From Malachius bipustulatus (taxonomy: Eukaryota > Arthropoda > Insecta > Coleoptera > Melyridae), in NCBI GenBank assembly GCA_910589415.1, contig OU342630.1, positions 3,968,001 to 4,032,000 of the forward strand: a stretch of DNA of 64,000 bases, in the 5' to 3' direction. Below, one piece after another: positions 9,945 through 20,439 of the stretch. The translations under genes were made by a program, and so were the position numbers. Numbering within the stretch: position 1 is the first letter of the stretch; the number at the start of each line of letters is the position of its first letter. The notes beneath the pieces were generated by a model. It did no database searches. It was not told the origin of the DNA and saw only the letters and a program-made list of their open reading frames with translations.

Positions 9945-10680
9945 ATATTTGTGGACGACATTTTACGAAAATCACCCAAACTAATCAAATGTTCATCGAT
10001 CCAGACCCCAAGATCACGAAAAAGTAGTTTTCCAAAATTCACCTGCCCATATTTCCCAAAAGTCGGGAAATTCCGACGTTTTAAACGCTCCTGTAGCTTT
10101 ACATTTCAAGATTAGTGAACGACATTTTGGATCCTTGTAAAAATTTGGAATAACGTTAGATTTTTGTTGAAAAAATTTCCAAAAGTCACGTTACTTCTAC
10201 AGGTGTCCTTTCAAAATTCCAAATATATGGTCCATGAGGCACGGTTTCTGGTCGCACTTTTCAATCTAAGGAACTGAAATTTTTGTGCGAGTAAGATATC
10301 CACAAGGAGTGATCTGGTATTACATTTGAACAGAATCGGTCGAGCCGTGCCAAAATCGCGACCTTTTGAATTTTAGGGAAAAGGGGTATTATTTGAACCC
10401 GCCCTGTATGAGAAAGATAAAAAAACGGTTAAATTTGAGCTAATGCAATAAAATTTCCATTATGTCTATTAATAAGCCAGTGGCGTGGATAGGACAAGGG
10501 TAAAAATGACTAAATTTCTATAAACGTTTATGAGCATATTTTTGAAGAAATTTGACTGAAATTTTCAAACAATCAGACAACTATACTAATAGGTAACCTT
10601 TATTTCTTCAAAGGTTCAAGAAGCAAATAAGAAAATGCCGGAGATATTCTAATTTTATTTAAATGATGTTTATTTATCTA
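9945..10680. repeat. Interspersed repeat family D, copy 1 (longest)
   Basis: Shares extended stretches with 48155-48440 (GATCACGAAAAAGTAGTT; GAGTAAGATATCC) and with 57000-57560 (CAGTGGCGTGG; CGTTTATGAGCA). The order of blocks is the same in all three. No coding frame survives. Probably a DNA-transposon-derived repeat, but no terminus was found. Confidence 0.6.
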
Positions 10681-10681
10681 A

Positions 10682-12567
10682 TTTTTTTTTATTATAATTA
10701 ACCTGCTTCAACCGTTTAGGTCATTAGCAGGATCCTAAGTGAATTTACATTGATGTGTTACTATGTTTAAACATTCATTTATCTCTTAAATATTAATACA
10801 TTTTTAGTTGTGAAACTTGTTATAAAATTTTCATATTCTTTCGGTTAGGTCTGTTATTCTTATAAAGTTGAGAACTTTGCTGATGTTATCATTGCTTGTG
10901 CCTAGAGCTTGTTGCAGGCTATTCGGAATGTCTGAGAGAAGTTTGGCTTCTTCATTTAGCGGGCAGTCGATCAGGATATGGTGTACGTTGACGGGGACTT
11001 CGCAAGCGTAGCAGAGTGGGATAGGTTCCTTCTTTAAGAGGTGTTCATGGGTGGCCCTGGTATGTCCCAGCCTGAGTCTGGATATAATTGACTGGTTCTT
11101 TCTGCCTTTGGGGAGTGGAAGTTTTGTTTGTACAATTTTCTTTATTTGTTTCAGTTTTGAAGTTTCTTGATTCCATTCTTCCTGCCATTTTTTGATGGCT
11201 CTTCTCTTGATCTCATTTTCGATGTCTGTTTTTGTGTGGATGTTTTGAGGGATGCTGATTTCTTCCTTTGTTGCATGCTTTGCTAGGCGGTCTGCAGTTT
11301 CGTTACCGCTGATATTGACGTGTGATGGTGTGAATATGATAGTGTTTCGGAGTCCATGCCTGGCGATTTCCGTCATCAGATCTCTTATTTTTCTTACCAG
11401 TGGGATTTTAGAATACATGTGTTTTATAGCCTGAATTGAACTTAGGGAATCGGTGCAAATGACGCTACTTGGTACGTGACTGTCGTATGTGTATTTCAGG
11501 GCTGTTTTCATAGCGTAAAGTTCTGCTGTGAATATTGAGCATATGTTCGGCAGGCCTATTACGATGTTTTTTGTTGGGGAGTGCATTGCTGATCCGGTGC
11601 CTGATTCGGATTTCGATGCATCAGTATATATGAATGTGGCGTTGTTGTATTTAGCTGCTATGTGATGGAATTCCTTCAGGATAATTTCTGGATGTGTGTC
11701 GCTCTTATGGAATTGTGTGAGTTCTGTGTTGAGCTCTGAACTGCTTGTCAGCCAGGGAGTGAAATTGTCTGTGTATTTTGGATACGCCGGTAGTCTTTCG
11801 TGCTGAGTTGCCTTGATCTTTGCTATTCTTATTGATACTGGTTGTGGGATATGTGGTTTTCTATAGAATATTTGATGGTATTTGGTTGAATTAGCGAGTC
11901 TATAATTTGGGTGACTCCGATTGGACTCTACTCTTGCCATGTAATTCATGGTGAGTTGTTCCCTTCTTATATGTAGGGGTGGCTCAGCGGCTAGGCATCT
12001 CATGCTATTAACAGGGGACGTTCTATAGGCTCCTAGTGCTGTCCTTAGGGCCGAATTCTGAATTATTTTCAGAGGTTTAAGAGTTATTTTTGAGGCACTG
12101 GCGTATATGATACATCCATATTCTTTTTTTGACCTGATGATTGACTTGTAGATGTCTATTAATGTGGCGGTATCTGCTCCCCATTCGTGGTGGGCGATTG
12201 TTTTTAGTAGGTTAGTTCCTTGGACGCAGGCTTTCTGAATTGATTGGATGTGAAGTTTCCATTGTAGCTTTTGGTCAAATGTCATTCCCAGGAATTTGAT
12301 GTTGTTAACGAAGTTCAGTTTACAGTTGTGGCGTTTTAATGATATATCTGATGTGTGTCTTCGTTTGGTGAATAGTAAGCATTTTGTTTTTTCTGTTGAT
12401 ATTTTGAGTCCTGTTGTATCTGACCACTTTTCAAGGGAGTTTACCGTTTTCTGTAAGGCGATCTTTAGTGATTCAGTGTTTGCTCCTTTTGCATAAATTA
12501 CAAAGTCGTCTGCGTATAAATTGCCTCTTACGATTTGGTTTAAGGTTTTAATGCTGTTTATGGCTAT
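10682..12567 (-). mobile_element. LINE family E, 5'-truncated copy with RT end and RNase H
   Basis: The copy starts inside the RT domain at about 12567 and runs on the minus strand to its poly-A (the T-run at 10682-10690). The 5' end is an abrupt truncation, as usual for target-primed reverse transcription. The coding part is given separately. The 3' UTR is about 140 bp. Confidence 0.85.
10831..12567 (-). CDS. LINE reverse transcriptase (palm end and thumb) plus RNase H, open for 578 codons
   Basis: The longest open frame in the window. The first ATG in the frame (12285) is internal: the coding sequence clearly extends upstream through YADD (12505-12516), the RT catalytic box, so the copy is 5'-truncated and has no real start codon. 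Residues below count from 12285. An RNase H1-type domain carries D222 (YTDAS), E255 (FTAELYAMK), D279 (CTDS) and D332 (SHVNISGNETADRLAK), a complete catalytic set. A C-terminal CX2CX7HX4C knuckle (CYACEVPVNVHHILIDC) precedes the end. RT plus RNase H plus terminal CCHC is the layout of I/Loa/Jockey-group LINEs. No stop or frameshift is visible, so it is a young copy, though it lacks ORF1, endonuclease and the front of RT. Confidence 0.9.
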   Translation of the reverse strand: MAINSIKTLNQIVRGNLYADDFVIYAKGANTESLKIALQKTVNSLEKWSDTTGLKISTEKTKCLLFTKRRHTSDISLKRHNCKLNFVNNIKFLGMTFDQKLQWKLHIQSIQKACVQGTNLLKTIAHHEWGADTATLIDIYKSIIRSKKEYGCIIYASASKITLKPLKIIQNSALRTALGAYRTSPVNSMRCLAAEPPLHIRREQLTMNYMARVESNRSHPNYRLANSTKYHQIFYRKPHIPQPVSIRIAKIKATQHERLPAYPKYTDNFTPWLTSSSELNTELTQFHKSDTHPEIILKEFHHIAAKYNNATFIYTDASKSESGTGSAMHSPTKNIVIGLPNICSIFTAELYAMKTALKYTYDSHVPSSVICTDSLSSIQAIKHMYSKIPLVRKIRDLMTEIARHGLRNTIIFTPSHVNISGNETADRLAKHATKEEISIPQNIHTKTDIENEIKRRAIKKWQEEWNQETSKLKQIKKIVQTKLPLPKGRKNQSIISRLRLGHTRATHEHLLKKEPIPLCYACEVPVNVHHILIDCPLNEEAKLLSDIPNSLQQALGTSNDNISKVLNFIRITDLTERI

Positions 12568-12570
12568 TTA

Positions 12571-12885
12571 GTCCAGTCATTATAGTAAGTTCACCTCGGA
12601 ATTCGAGATACTCAGCAGTAAGTCTGTAAATACTTGTATATTGACACTCTAAAAGTTGTCTCAAAACCTACATATGGTAGGGTGTACGCAACTATTAAAT
12701 TTCAAGGTCAAAGGTCACAAAAATCGGTTTTTTTGCGCTTTTTTTGTAAGTATCTCATTTCCTATGGGTTTTTTGCTATTTGTATTCATTATCAATATTG
12801 TAGAATACAAAATTCTGTACAAATTTTGTTTAAAAAAATTTTCATACTGTGAACCGTTTTCGAGATAGAGGGCGAAGAGCGCGCG
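12571..12885. repeat. Unclassified dispersed repeat
   Basis: A non-coding stretch with CAAGGTCAAAGGTCACAAAA and TTTTCGAGATAGAGGGCG. Short phrases like these are common in insect MITEs. It lies between LINE E and LINE F; no borders could be fixed. Confidence 0.35.
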
Positions 12886-13082
12886 GTCACAGCATCACTT
12901 CAGGTCAACCGGGACCAAGAGGAGACAACCTCACTAAAAAAACCTAAATCCTAAGGCAGGGGTCCAGGCTGATGGGATGCGTGACTGGATAGAAGACCAG
13001 TCCTACTGGATTCAACCTTGGGGCACCAGGGGGCACCCCACTGTATCAATCCCCTCACCTTTGCATGCGGGGCTCTGCATAG

Positions 13083-13373
13083 GTGGAACACCAATCCCTA
13101 GCTACTCGTGGGATCAACCATGGTAAGAAACAAAAAACCAAGAAATCGCGGGACATCACCGCAAAACAGACTGCTGACCGAGCGGGGCTTGTCACCCGTC
13201 ATGACAGTGGGCAATCCAAACAATCCTTGAGCTCGAGGCCACCTCGAACGCAAGAAGAATGCCCACTCATTGGCAAGAAAAGGAGCATCGACACCCTTCA
13301 TAGGACCAGAACCATTCTGTGGCTTCGAAGATACTTTGTTCCAGCAGAATTCCAAAAGGAAGAAGAAAACTGA
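13083..13373 (+). pseudogene. Possible ORF1 head of LINE F (96 codons)
   Basis: An open, Lys/Arg/Ser-rich frame (KKQKTKKSRDITAKQ...) at the position where LINE ORF1 is expected. A second frame starting at the ATG at 13120 also reads well apart from one TGA, so which frame was original is undecided. No gag-type zinc knuckles are seen, probably because the rest of ORF1 is deleted. Confidence 0.35.
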
Positions 13374-13418
13374 GAGAAACCCATTTGAGGAACCTCTCGG
13401 GGTTGGGACAATCCAAAG

Positions 13419-13719
13419 AACTTCTCGGGAATTTTAACTGAGAGAATTAACAGAACACTGACGGGTTTCCTAACGAGACATTGCAAGCTCAAGGAACACC
13501 TGAGGAAGTTAGGCATAGAAGAAAATGGCGTCTGCAGATTCTGCGGGAAAGGAGCCGAGACACCACGTCACCTGCTGCTCAACTGCGATGCGATAGAACT
13601 CAAAAGAAGTAATGTCCTGGGTCATCACCAGCTAGAGGCAGGGAACTTACCCGACCTTGATCCTCTCAAAATCCTGAAGTTTCTCAAGGAAACGGACTTG
13701 GAGAGGGTGCTTCACTAAA
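13419..13719 (+). pseudogene. C-terminal zinc knuckle of a LINE ORF2 (family F)
   Basis: The plus-strand frame without an ATG reads LTERINRTLTGFLTRHCKLK, then HLRKLGIEENGVCRFCGKG and AETPRHLLLNC. It includes the TGHC/TRHC-K-HL and CX2CX8HX4C pattern that follows RNase H in R1/Loa-type LINEs. An extra T in the TTTT run at 13680-13683 shifts the frame just before the expected end (stop TAA 13717-13719). The 72-codon minus-strand ORF here is a shadow. Confidence 0.7.
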
Positions 13720-13811
13720 GGGATTCCACACCAGGTGAAGCACAGTAGAGGGGATACAATAGATCTTTTAGGTCGCAGTAACTTAATCACCCTCAACAAT
13801 ACAAATACAAA

Positions 13812-15020
13812 TACAAATTGACCTCTGTTTGCGGAATCCGTATTGGCGGTCGTTGATTATATTAGCTCCTTCCAAGTATTTTAAAATATGTTGGTTAAAA
13901 GCTTTCTCCATAATCTTGGATATTACTGAAAGCAACTGGTCGATAGTTATTATGGTATAGTCTTTTTGCCTTTCTTGGGAATAGGTTCGATCCGTTCACA
14001 TTTCCAACAAGAAGGAAATATTCCCTTTTTATATGACAAGTTGAAAAGTCGGCAGAAAACAGATGACAGCTCAGTGGCGCATTTTTTTAGTACGACAACA
14101 GGTACGTCATTGGGCCCAGAAGCTTTTATTGGGTCTAAGGCTAACATAATGCTCTTTATGATACGCTGTCGGAAAACAATGTGTGACATTTTGGGCTCAA
14201 CGGAAGGGATTATTGGCGGAGTTCTTCCCTGAAAGTCGACGGAATAGTATGAAGAAAAGACTCCCGCCTTCTCAGTAGCCGTGAATGGGATAGTCCCATC
14301 TGTCCGTGTAAGTGGTGGAATCGTGGATCTGGTGAAGTTCTGGCTGACTGCCTTAGTTACAGACCAAAAAGATTTCGAACCGTTAGGGCGGGATAGAAGT
14401 TTGTTCCTAATTCTTTGGTTGTGAGTTTCCTTGGTTTCATCTATTATTTCTTTGCATCTGTTTTGAGCAAGGATGAAATTGTGGTGGTTTATGCCGTCGG
14501 GGCTCTCTTGCCATTGGCGAAAAGCCAGTTGTTTGGAGGCGACAGCTTCCTTGCATCTTTTGTTGAACCAAGGTTTGCTCTTTGAGGGCTGTTTTTTTGA
14601 AAAGGGAATGTAGGCTTCCATGCCTGTTAGGATGACTTGAGTAACTTCCCTAGCACAAAGAGATGGATCATTAGAGCCGAAACAAACACTCCTCCATGGA
14701 AAATCTCGATAATATTCCCTGAGTTCTTCCCATTTATCAGATCTATAGTGCCAAACTACACGGGGTTTACTTTCTTCTTTAACACTAGTAATTGGTAGGA
14801 CACAAGATGGTGAGACGGGTTTATGGTCTGAGGAACCTAGTGGGGCTTTCACCGTAATAGTATATATTTGAGGGTTCGTGGTCAAAAACAGATCCTACAG
14901 GCTAGCGAATTCTCCCTCGCGATCGGGAATGCGTGTTGGATCATCAACGAGCTGGGTAAAACCACAGCTGATCGCAAACGATTCCGCTTCACGGCCTTCT
15001 TCATCAGTTGATGTTATGTA
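13812..15020 (-). pseudogene. LINE family G, copy 1, segment 1: endonuclease end and RT start
   Basis: The minus strand carries ESFAISCGFTQLVDDPTRIP, a TAG at about 14894, then LGSSDH, the SDH box of AP-type (EEP) endonucleases. A linker of about 150 residues follows, then RT block 0-2: DPIKASGPNDVP, LFNLSYKKGIFPSCWK, PIPKKG. A frameshift near 13950 is followed by YRPVAFS, SKIMEKAFNQHILKYLEG and RQYGFRKQRS, which continue RT up to the LINE F tail. The 311-codon ORF 13950-14885 is the longest piece. Endonuclease type and RT style match the CR1/L2/Jockey group, and it may be the N-terminal half of LINE family A. Confidence 0.8.
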
Positions 15021-15866
15021 AAGTCTGTACACTAAGAGTTGTCTGTTGTGATAACTAAGGATACATCATCTCGTTATGTTTCTTACTCCTTCTATTGCAT
15101 TGCGTAGTCAATCGAGTTAAAATGGGACGTATTGTCAGAAATACGTTTCAATCGTCAGCAATTCTAAAAAGATGAGCGAGAGTGAGACGGAAGTACCGAC
15201 TTGCGTCTTGATACGCTTAGATTGATACGATATTACGATATTACGATATTACGAAGATGGTCGTCCAGCTGATCGGTTACTTGTCAGTAGTGTCAGTGAC
15301 AGCGGTAAATATACTAACTAGGTTTCTGTTGTGATTTGAAACGTTTTTAATATGAAATTAGCAGAATTACCTGTAATATTGTACGATGTGACAAATTATG
15401 AGTAACTTATTAATTGCGCGAATGCCTAAAAATCTATTTCCTTGTTTTGACTGGGAAACGATTGAACTCCCTAGTACGTGGTCTTGTGGTTAAATTGCTG
15501 GAATATTTTAGTTGCATAATAAGAAAACGGAGGTGTTATGCTTTCTTTTAAACGGCAACCAGCAGGTAGGTGACATGATATTTCTATCATGATGATGATA
15601 ACAATAATTATTATTATAACTCTTTTTTACTTGCATTATATATATTTGTTATCAAAAAGTTGCAAAGGCTCTACTTCGTCAATAACTTGTCGAAATAATA
15701 TATTTGTAGGATATTCAATATTCCTCAACACACGCCACTGACACGAACTGCGATACCACATCTGGTTCGACTTAGAAATAAGTGTACGAATCAAATCGAA
15801 TTAAATGAAATTGTCTAGTCAGAATCAGTGTGGCATGACAACGGACAACACTCAGTGGACAGATAG
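15021..15866. mobile_element. DNA element of 846 bp inserted in LINE G (new family, TA target)
   Basis: The LINE G frame is broken here and resumes on the other side. GTA is present at both junctions (15018-15020 and 15866-15868). The ends form imperfect terminal inverted repeats: CTGTACACTAAGAGTTGTCT at the left against CTGTCCACTGAGTGTTGTCC reading inward from the right. The interior has no transposase, so it is a non-autonomous Tc1/mariner-like element. The 109-codon ORF spanning the right junction is an artefact. Confidence 0.7.
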
Positions 15867-16410
15867 TACATTAAAATCACCCAAGATGGATATCGGCTTT
15901 GGGGTAGTCTATCTGTATGAATTCAACAGTTTTTGTGAGGGACAAAAAAGTGTCCTATACTATGTATCGCTGGGTGGTCCGTATAAACAACAGATAAATC
16001 TCGTCTTTTGTCGGTCTGTTATCCTAAGTCACATGACGTCGAAGTCATGGGGCTCAAAGACTTCCTCACGCTGGCAGGAGAGGTCACTTCTGACAAAAAT
16101 GCCAATTCCGAAGTTACGTCTAAATCGGGAATGAAAGTCATATTCATATAGCTTGAACTTTTGTTTCGCACAGTGCTAGAATGTGAGGTTTATTTGTCTG
16201 AAGATGTTGATGTACTGAATTGATATTCGTATTTAAACCTCTAATATTACAAAAGTCGACTATAAATTTTTCCACTCTGGAGGTGTTATTATTCTTTCTC
16301 TTGCATGAATGTGCCCCTGGATTAGCTCCCGCCCGGAAATCCGAATGGGGGGTCGTTTTAACTCCGGAAAATTTTAATCCCGGGAACGCCATGCATATCA
16401 ATTGTTTCTT
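15867..16410 (-). pseudogene. LINE family G, copy 1, segment 2: endonuclease N-terminal part
   Basis: The minus strand from about 16300 reads FIVDFCNIRGLNTNINSVHQ, then NKPHILALCETKV, the first strands of an AP-type endonuclease with the catalytic N and E. After a small gap or frameshift it goes on FRRNFGIGIFVRSDLSCQRE, then ILGDFNV next to the insertion at 15866. Several stops are present. Upstream residues of the 85-codon ORF (16144-16401) may be linker or ORF1-derived and are not recognised. Confidence 0.75.
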
Positions 16411-16609
16411 ACCCCAAGGACCGGAATCTCTGGCACTGCAACGAAACGTCAGCTCTTTAAAGCAACTTCACGCCGCCTAAGACAGAAAGATGGTATCGCA
16501 CCAGGCGAGGCTGTGTAGGTTCCAATAGGTTGGTTTTATTTTGAAATCATTTTATCAACCGTATCCCAAATTATTATAATGATCATTGCCAAAAGCTTCA
16601 CGAAAAAAA

Positions 16610-16800
16610 GTCACGAATGAATACGATGGTGTAGGGCAAATTTCTTTTTCCCGTTGCGTTCACTCCCTATTGGCCAAAAACCACCCTCTTTTTTAAAAGC
16701 TCCGTTCTAATGCCCCCGGGTCGGAAGAAAACGCGTGCAACTCGCTTCTGGGGAAGCCTTGTATGTAATGACAACTGCCCGTCACCCTACGTCTTTAAGT
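16610..16800. repeat. Interspersed repeat family H, copy 1
   Basis: Shares GGCCAAAAACCACCC, CTCCGTTCTAATGCCCCC and CTCGCTTCTGGGGAAGCC with 59880-60060, and the first of these with 38920-38940. Non-coding. Confidence 0.65.
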
Positions 16801-17455
16801 CTAAAAATGAAAAAAAAAAAACATGAGAAAAAATGGGGTACACCTAACTTTATCAAACGGTATTTTCTTTAAAGCTAAAGATTGATAGATTCATAATCAT
16901 GATGGGTATCCTTGTATGAATCTAAGTAGGTACTAGCTTTTTTCAAGTAGACAAGAACACACACTAAACAGAATACTTGAATAACAGTCTTGCATAATTC
17001 ACTTGGTAATCTCGGTTGAAGTCCTAAATAGTGTCTAAAATATCTCCTTAACTGACGAATCCTGCTGTGTAGATCAGGATGAACTGCATTAGTGTATACA
17101 GGGTCCGAAAGACGTAGGGATGTTTTTACCCGAACTACACTAATATAATGTTTTTAGACTACCTAGGATATATAGAGTGTTTTAGGCTCATTTTAAGCAA
17201 TTATTATTTGAACATTGCCATGAATCTCCGTCTAGCCCGTCAGCAGGTCACAATATTTTCTTATTCAGTGTGGTGGCGATATAGAGTACCCTCCTTGACT
17301 AATATAATTTTTTGTCATTTAGTGCATTTTTATTCTTATTAAAAATATCTAAAACTTTAATTTCAAACCTCTCCAAAAAATCAGGAGGGTGACAGAAGAC
17401 ACTCAGTAAAAAATTATCAAGTTAACTGAATTAGATCTTCTAAAAAAAAAATGTA

Positions 17456-18362
17456 CCGGGTGAGTCATTCAGAATGGTCACCGGACATTTCTCAGATTAT
17501 TTCAGAAATTTTTTTCAAGAGAAGTGGCCCTAAATAATAATTAGAAAATAGTTTTGAGCTTCTAAAATCACCGCCACGTGGTGTAACAGCCATGACCAAA
17601 TAAAACATTGTAATTTTTTCATTATTTTTCAAAATTACGGTATTTTCCATATACGTATATGTACAAATTGGTAGTTTGGTTTGACTGTCCTATTATAAAT
17701 GATATTAAGAATTATTTGGGAATTTAGTTGTTTTAAGAAAAAAAACACTCTTTTTTCTATGCCATGCTTTCGAATTTTATTTAATTCTTCATCAGGGCTA
17801 TCTATAATATGATTCAAAATATTGAAAATTAGTAAATAGGTGTTAAATTGATGTAAATTTTATAGTTACGAAGTTAAGATTAAATTCTAAGTTGTTTATA
17901 ATAATTGTTAATCATACGACTTGTTATACATTTAGCAGCAACAAAAACGATATAATACATCATAGAAATTAAATTTTGATTCTAATTTGGGCCAAAATGA
18001 AGAAAAAATTTCATAAGTTTTTTCTAATATTAGTCTAAAAATGATTGACATAAAAATAATATTTTTTTTTTTTATGATGTTTCAAATGCGAATATTTCAG
18101 AAGCCATTGAATTTAGGTATACGGTATGTTATATAAGCTATGCTTAGAATTTTACGAGGAAGCGAAAAATAAATTCATATCTAGGATGATCCATTGAAAA
18201 AAAATTAAATTTTTGGTTTTCCCTGTATACTGATCTATTTTAAAATTTTTGTTATACGTATAAAAAAGTATTTTTCTCACCTACATAACCCTACTTTTAA
18301 TTTTTTTGGAACACATGAAATAACAAAGTTAAAGGGGGGCGACATTATAAAGAATCACCCTG
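17456..18362. mobile_element. MITE family M3, 907 bp
   Basis: CCGGGTGAGTCATTCAGAAT at the left and, inverted at the right, CAGGGTGATTCTTTATAAT. TA at both borders (17454-17455, 18363-18364). Inverted repeats are short (about 25 bp) and imperfect. No coding frame. It abuts the Penelope remnant. Confidence 0.65.
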
Positions 18363-18364
18363 TA

Positions 18365-18493
18365 CCATCATAATTCATTTGATGATTTTTTTTATTAACA
18401 TGTTTAGCTAGAGCATAAATGCCTCTACTACGCTTTGCATCACTTTTATGGGATGTAATAGGGGATTTCAAATTCCTTTAGTTTGGTCCTATA
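18365..18493 (-). pseudogene. Penelope-like element, GIY-YIG endonuclease, downstream part
   Basis: The minus strand reads RNLKSPITSHKSDAKRSRGI, then YALAKHVNKKNHQMNYDG, after an in-frame TAA. Penelope GIY-YIG domains have the run N-L-K-x-R-I-x-x-H after the YIG strand; the catalytic Arg of that run appears to be Pro here. The preceding strand lies beyond the MITE at 19462. Confidence 0.65.
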
Positions 18494-19461
18494 CAGGGTG
18501 ATTCAGGTTTTATCTTCTTAACTCCAGGGAATGACAGAGAATAGAAAAATAATATGAGTTTGCTTTATGAACTATATTCGGGAAATGCTTCGTTAAGAAA
18601 ATACAGGGTGTTAAAGTTTTACTCGTAAGAATAAATTCGTGGTTTTGAAATATAAAAAAATTGGCTGATTGAAATAATTAGCAATTTCGAACAGTAGTGC
18701 TAATTGAAGTACATGATTTGATACTTCCGATGAAAAATTCTTTAAAGTGGCGGAGATCTGGGTGTGTTGTTACCTTTTTTATTAAATAATGTCCACGTCT
18801 CTGACTTCAATGCAAATTAGTTGTTCATGGTAGATACCTTGTTTTGTTTAGAGGAGAATAGTCATCTTACGTTTTTGTTGTAGGATGCACTGTTTTCAAG
18901 ATATTCCACAATGTTGGCACTCATGCAAGCTTTTTATAATGCAATAATACGGTTCAATAACGATCACAAAAATTATTAATTTCTGGAAAAACTCAATAGC
19001 ATTGATTTTGATGATGTTTTACCTCGTACGGGTTCCTACATTGTGAAGTATCTCGGAAACAGTGCGTCCTACGACGAAAACGTGCGATGACTTTTCTTCT
19101 CTAAACAACATGAGGTATCTAAAAAAATTAACAAATTTGCATTAGTCAGTGGCGTGCAAATTATTTATTAAAAAAGGTAAGAACAAGCCCAGATCTCCGC
19201 CACAGGATTGAAGAATTTTTCATCGGAAGTATCAAATCATGTACTTCAATTAGGTAGCACAACTACTGTTCGAAATTTCAAATTATTTCAATCAGTTAAT
19301 TTTTTTTTATATTTCAAAGATACGATTTTTTTTTTAAACTTTAACACCCTGTATTTTTTCAACAAAGCATTTCCCGAATATAGTTCATAAAGCAAACTCA
19401 TATTATTTTTCGATTCTCTATCGTTTCCTGGAGTTAACAAAATAAAACCTGAATCACCCTG
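18494..19461. mobile_element. MITE family M4, 968 bp, inserted in the Penelope remnant
   Basis: CAGGGTGATTCAGGTTTTAT at the left is inverted at the right (TAAAACCTGAATCACCCTG) with TA on both sides. The arms are similar for about 430 bp. No transposase. It interrupts the GIY-YIG coding sequence exactly at the YVI/IG strand. Confidence 0.85.
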
Positions 19462-19683
19462 TATAACATATAGTTCACAGTTATCGCAAGGAATGCAATA
19501 TACAACATTTGATTGTTGCATTGTTGGTGTTTTATCTTTGAGTTTCAAGACAAGTTGCTTAACGGTTTTTTGAGTCCTAAAAACAGCTCTGTCATTATCT
19601 GTTATTTTTGAAAGTGGAGCAAGTTTTGAAAAAAGAGGTTTAAATAAAGAGGGGTAAAATATCAATCCTATAAAATCCCAATA
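19462..19683 (-). pseudogene. Penelope-like element, GIY-YIG endonuclease, N-terminal part
   Basis: The minus strand reads FYPSLFKPLFSKLAPLSK, then KTPTMQQSNVVYCIPCDNCE and LYV before the MITE. The phrase SNVVYxIPCxxCxxxYIG is the hallmark entry into the Penelope GIY-YIG domain, which nicks DNA for retrotransposition. The listed 125-codon frame (19288-19665) uses TTG as first codon and runs on into MITE sequence, so its C-terminal half is meaningless. Confidence 0.75.
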
Positions 19684-19689
19684 AATCCC

Positions 19690-20096
19690 AAACCCCTAAA
19701 TCCCAATAAAATTCATCAAATATATTATATATCACGTAACAATAGGAGTTGTTTGTTGGTTATTTAAGTTATTTTTATTATTAATTGTAAATGGTGTAGA
19801 AAAAATAAGTTTATTTGGCAGTTTTTTTAAATAGGAATTAGGGCATACAGAAATCAGAAAACGGGGGGTTTTAGCCTTTAGAAAACGGGGATGAGGGGTT
19901 ATTAGACACGGAACGCAGAACTTTTCCGAAACGATCCGAACATACTTTACGTCCATTCTGCTAAGTTACGATGTCGCAAATGATACAACGTGATCATTGA
20001 AGGAAACGTCGCAAAAATTTTATCTTGAAACAAGATATTTGCGTCACAATTTTGTCGTAACTTAACGGTGAAAAAATTTTATGTCACCTAAGGTGG
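19690..20096. other. Unassigned DNA
   Basis: Short repeats of AATCCCA near 19670-19710; otherwise nothing recognised. Confidence 0.4.
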
Positions 20097-20437
20097 TAGT
20101 GTGTCAAGAAATTATGCGCAAAAAATTAAGGGAGTGATTTTACTTGATAAAATATTGCCAAGAGTATCTTTAATATAATAATTCGGAAACAGGTCATTTT
20201 ATCGTGATAGACAAAGAGGACCTTTTCCGAATATGTCTTCATGTTCTTCAATTGTGCATCTTCAAAACTCAGAAAAAAATATTACGAAAAAAGCTATGGG
20301 CCTTTTTTGAAGCAACTTTGAAGGCTCATTACTTTCTTATTTGTGAGTTTTCAAAAAAAATTATAGATACTTTTGGCAATATTTTATCAAGAAGAATCAC
20401 CCCTTTAATTTTTTGCGCATAACTTCCGGACATCCTG
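20097..20437. repeat. Inverted-repeat element, about 340 bp
   Basis: Left arm AATTATGCGCAAAAAATTAA and CTTGATAAAATATTGCCAA; the right arm carries the inverted copies. The right terminus reads CTTCCGGACATCCTG. No coding capacity. Confidence 0.65.
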
Positions 20438-20439
20438 AT

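Larger units (their letters stand above)
12886..13810 (+). mobile_element. LINE family F, internally deleted copy
   Basis: A GC-richer block of about 925 bp. The left half looks like a LINE 5' UTR and start of ORF1. The right half is the extreme C-terminus of an R1/Loa-type ORF2, plus 3' UTR, ending in (AAATAC)n at 13796-13810. The nuclease, RT and RNase H are absent, so head and tail are fused near 13420. It sits directly against the RT remnant of LINE G. Elements of this kind could move only with proteins supplied in trans. Confidence 0.6.

Noticed and set aside
13098..13516. Two minus-strand ORFs of 72-85 codons
   Set aside because: Antisense shadows of the LINE F plus-strand frames, which carry the recognisable motif.
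15805..16134. 109-codon plus-strand ORF
   Set aside because: It spans the right end of the 846-bp insert and runs antisense to the LINE G endonuclease.
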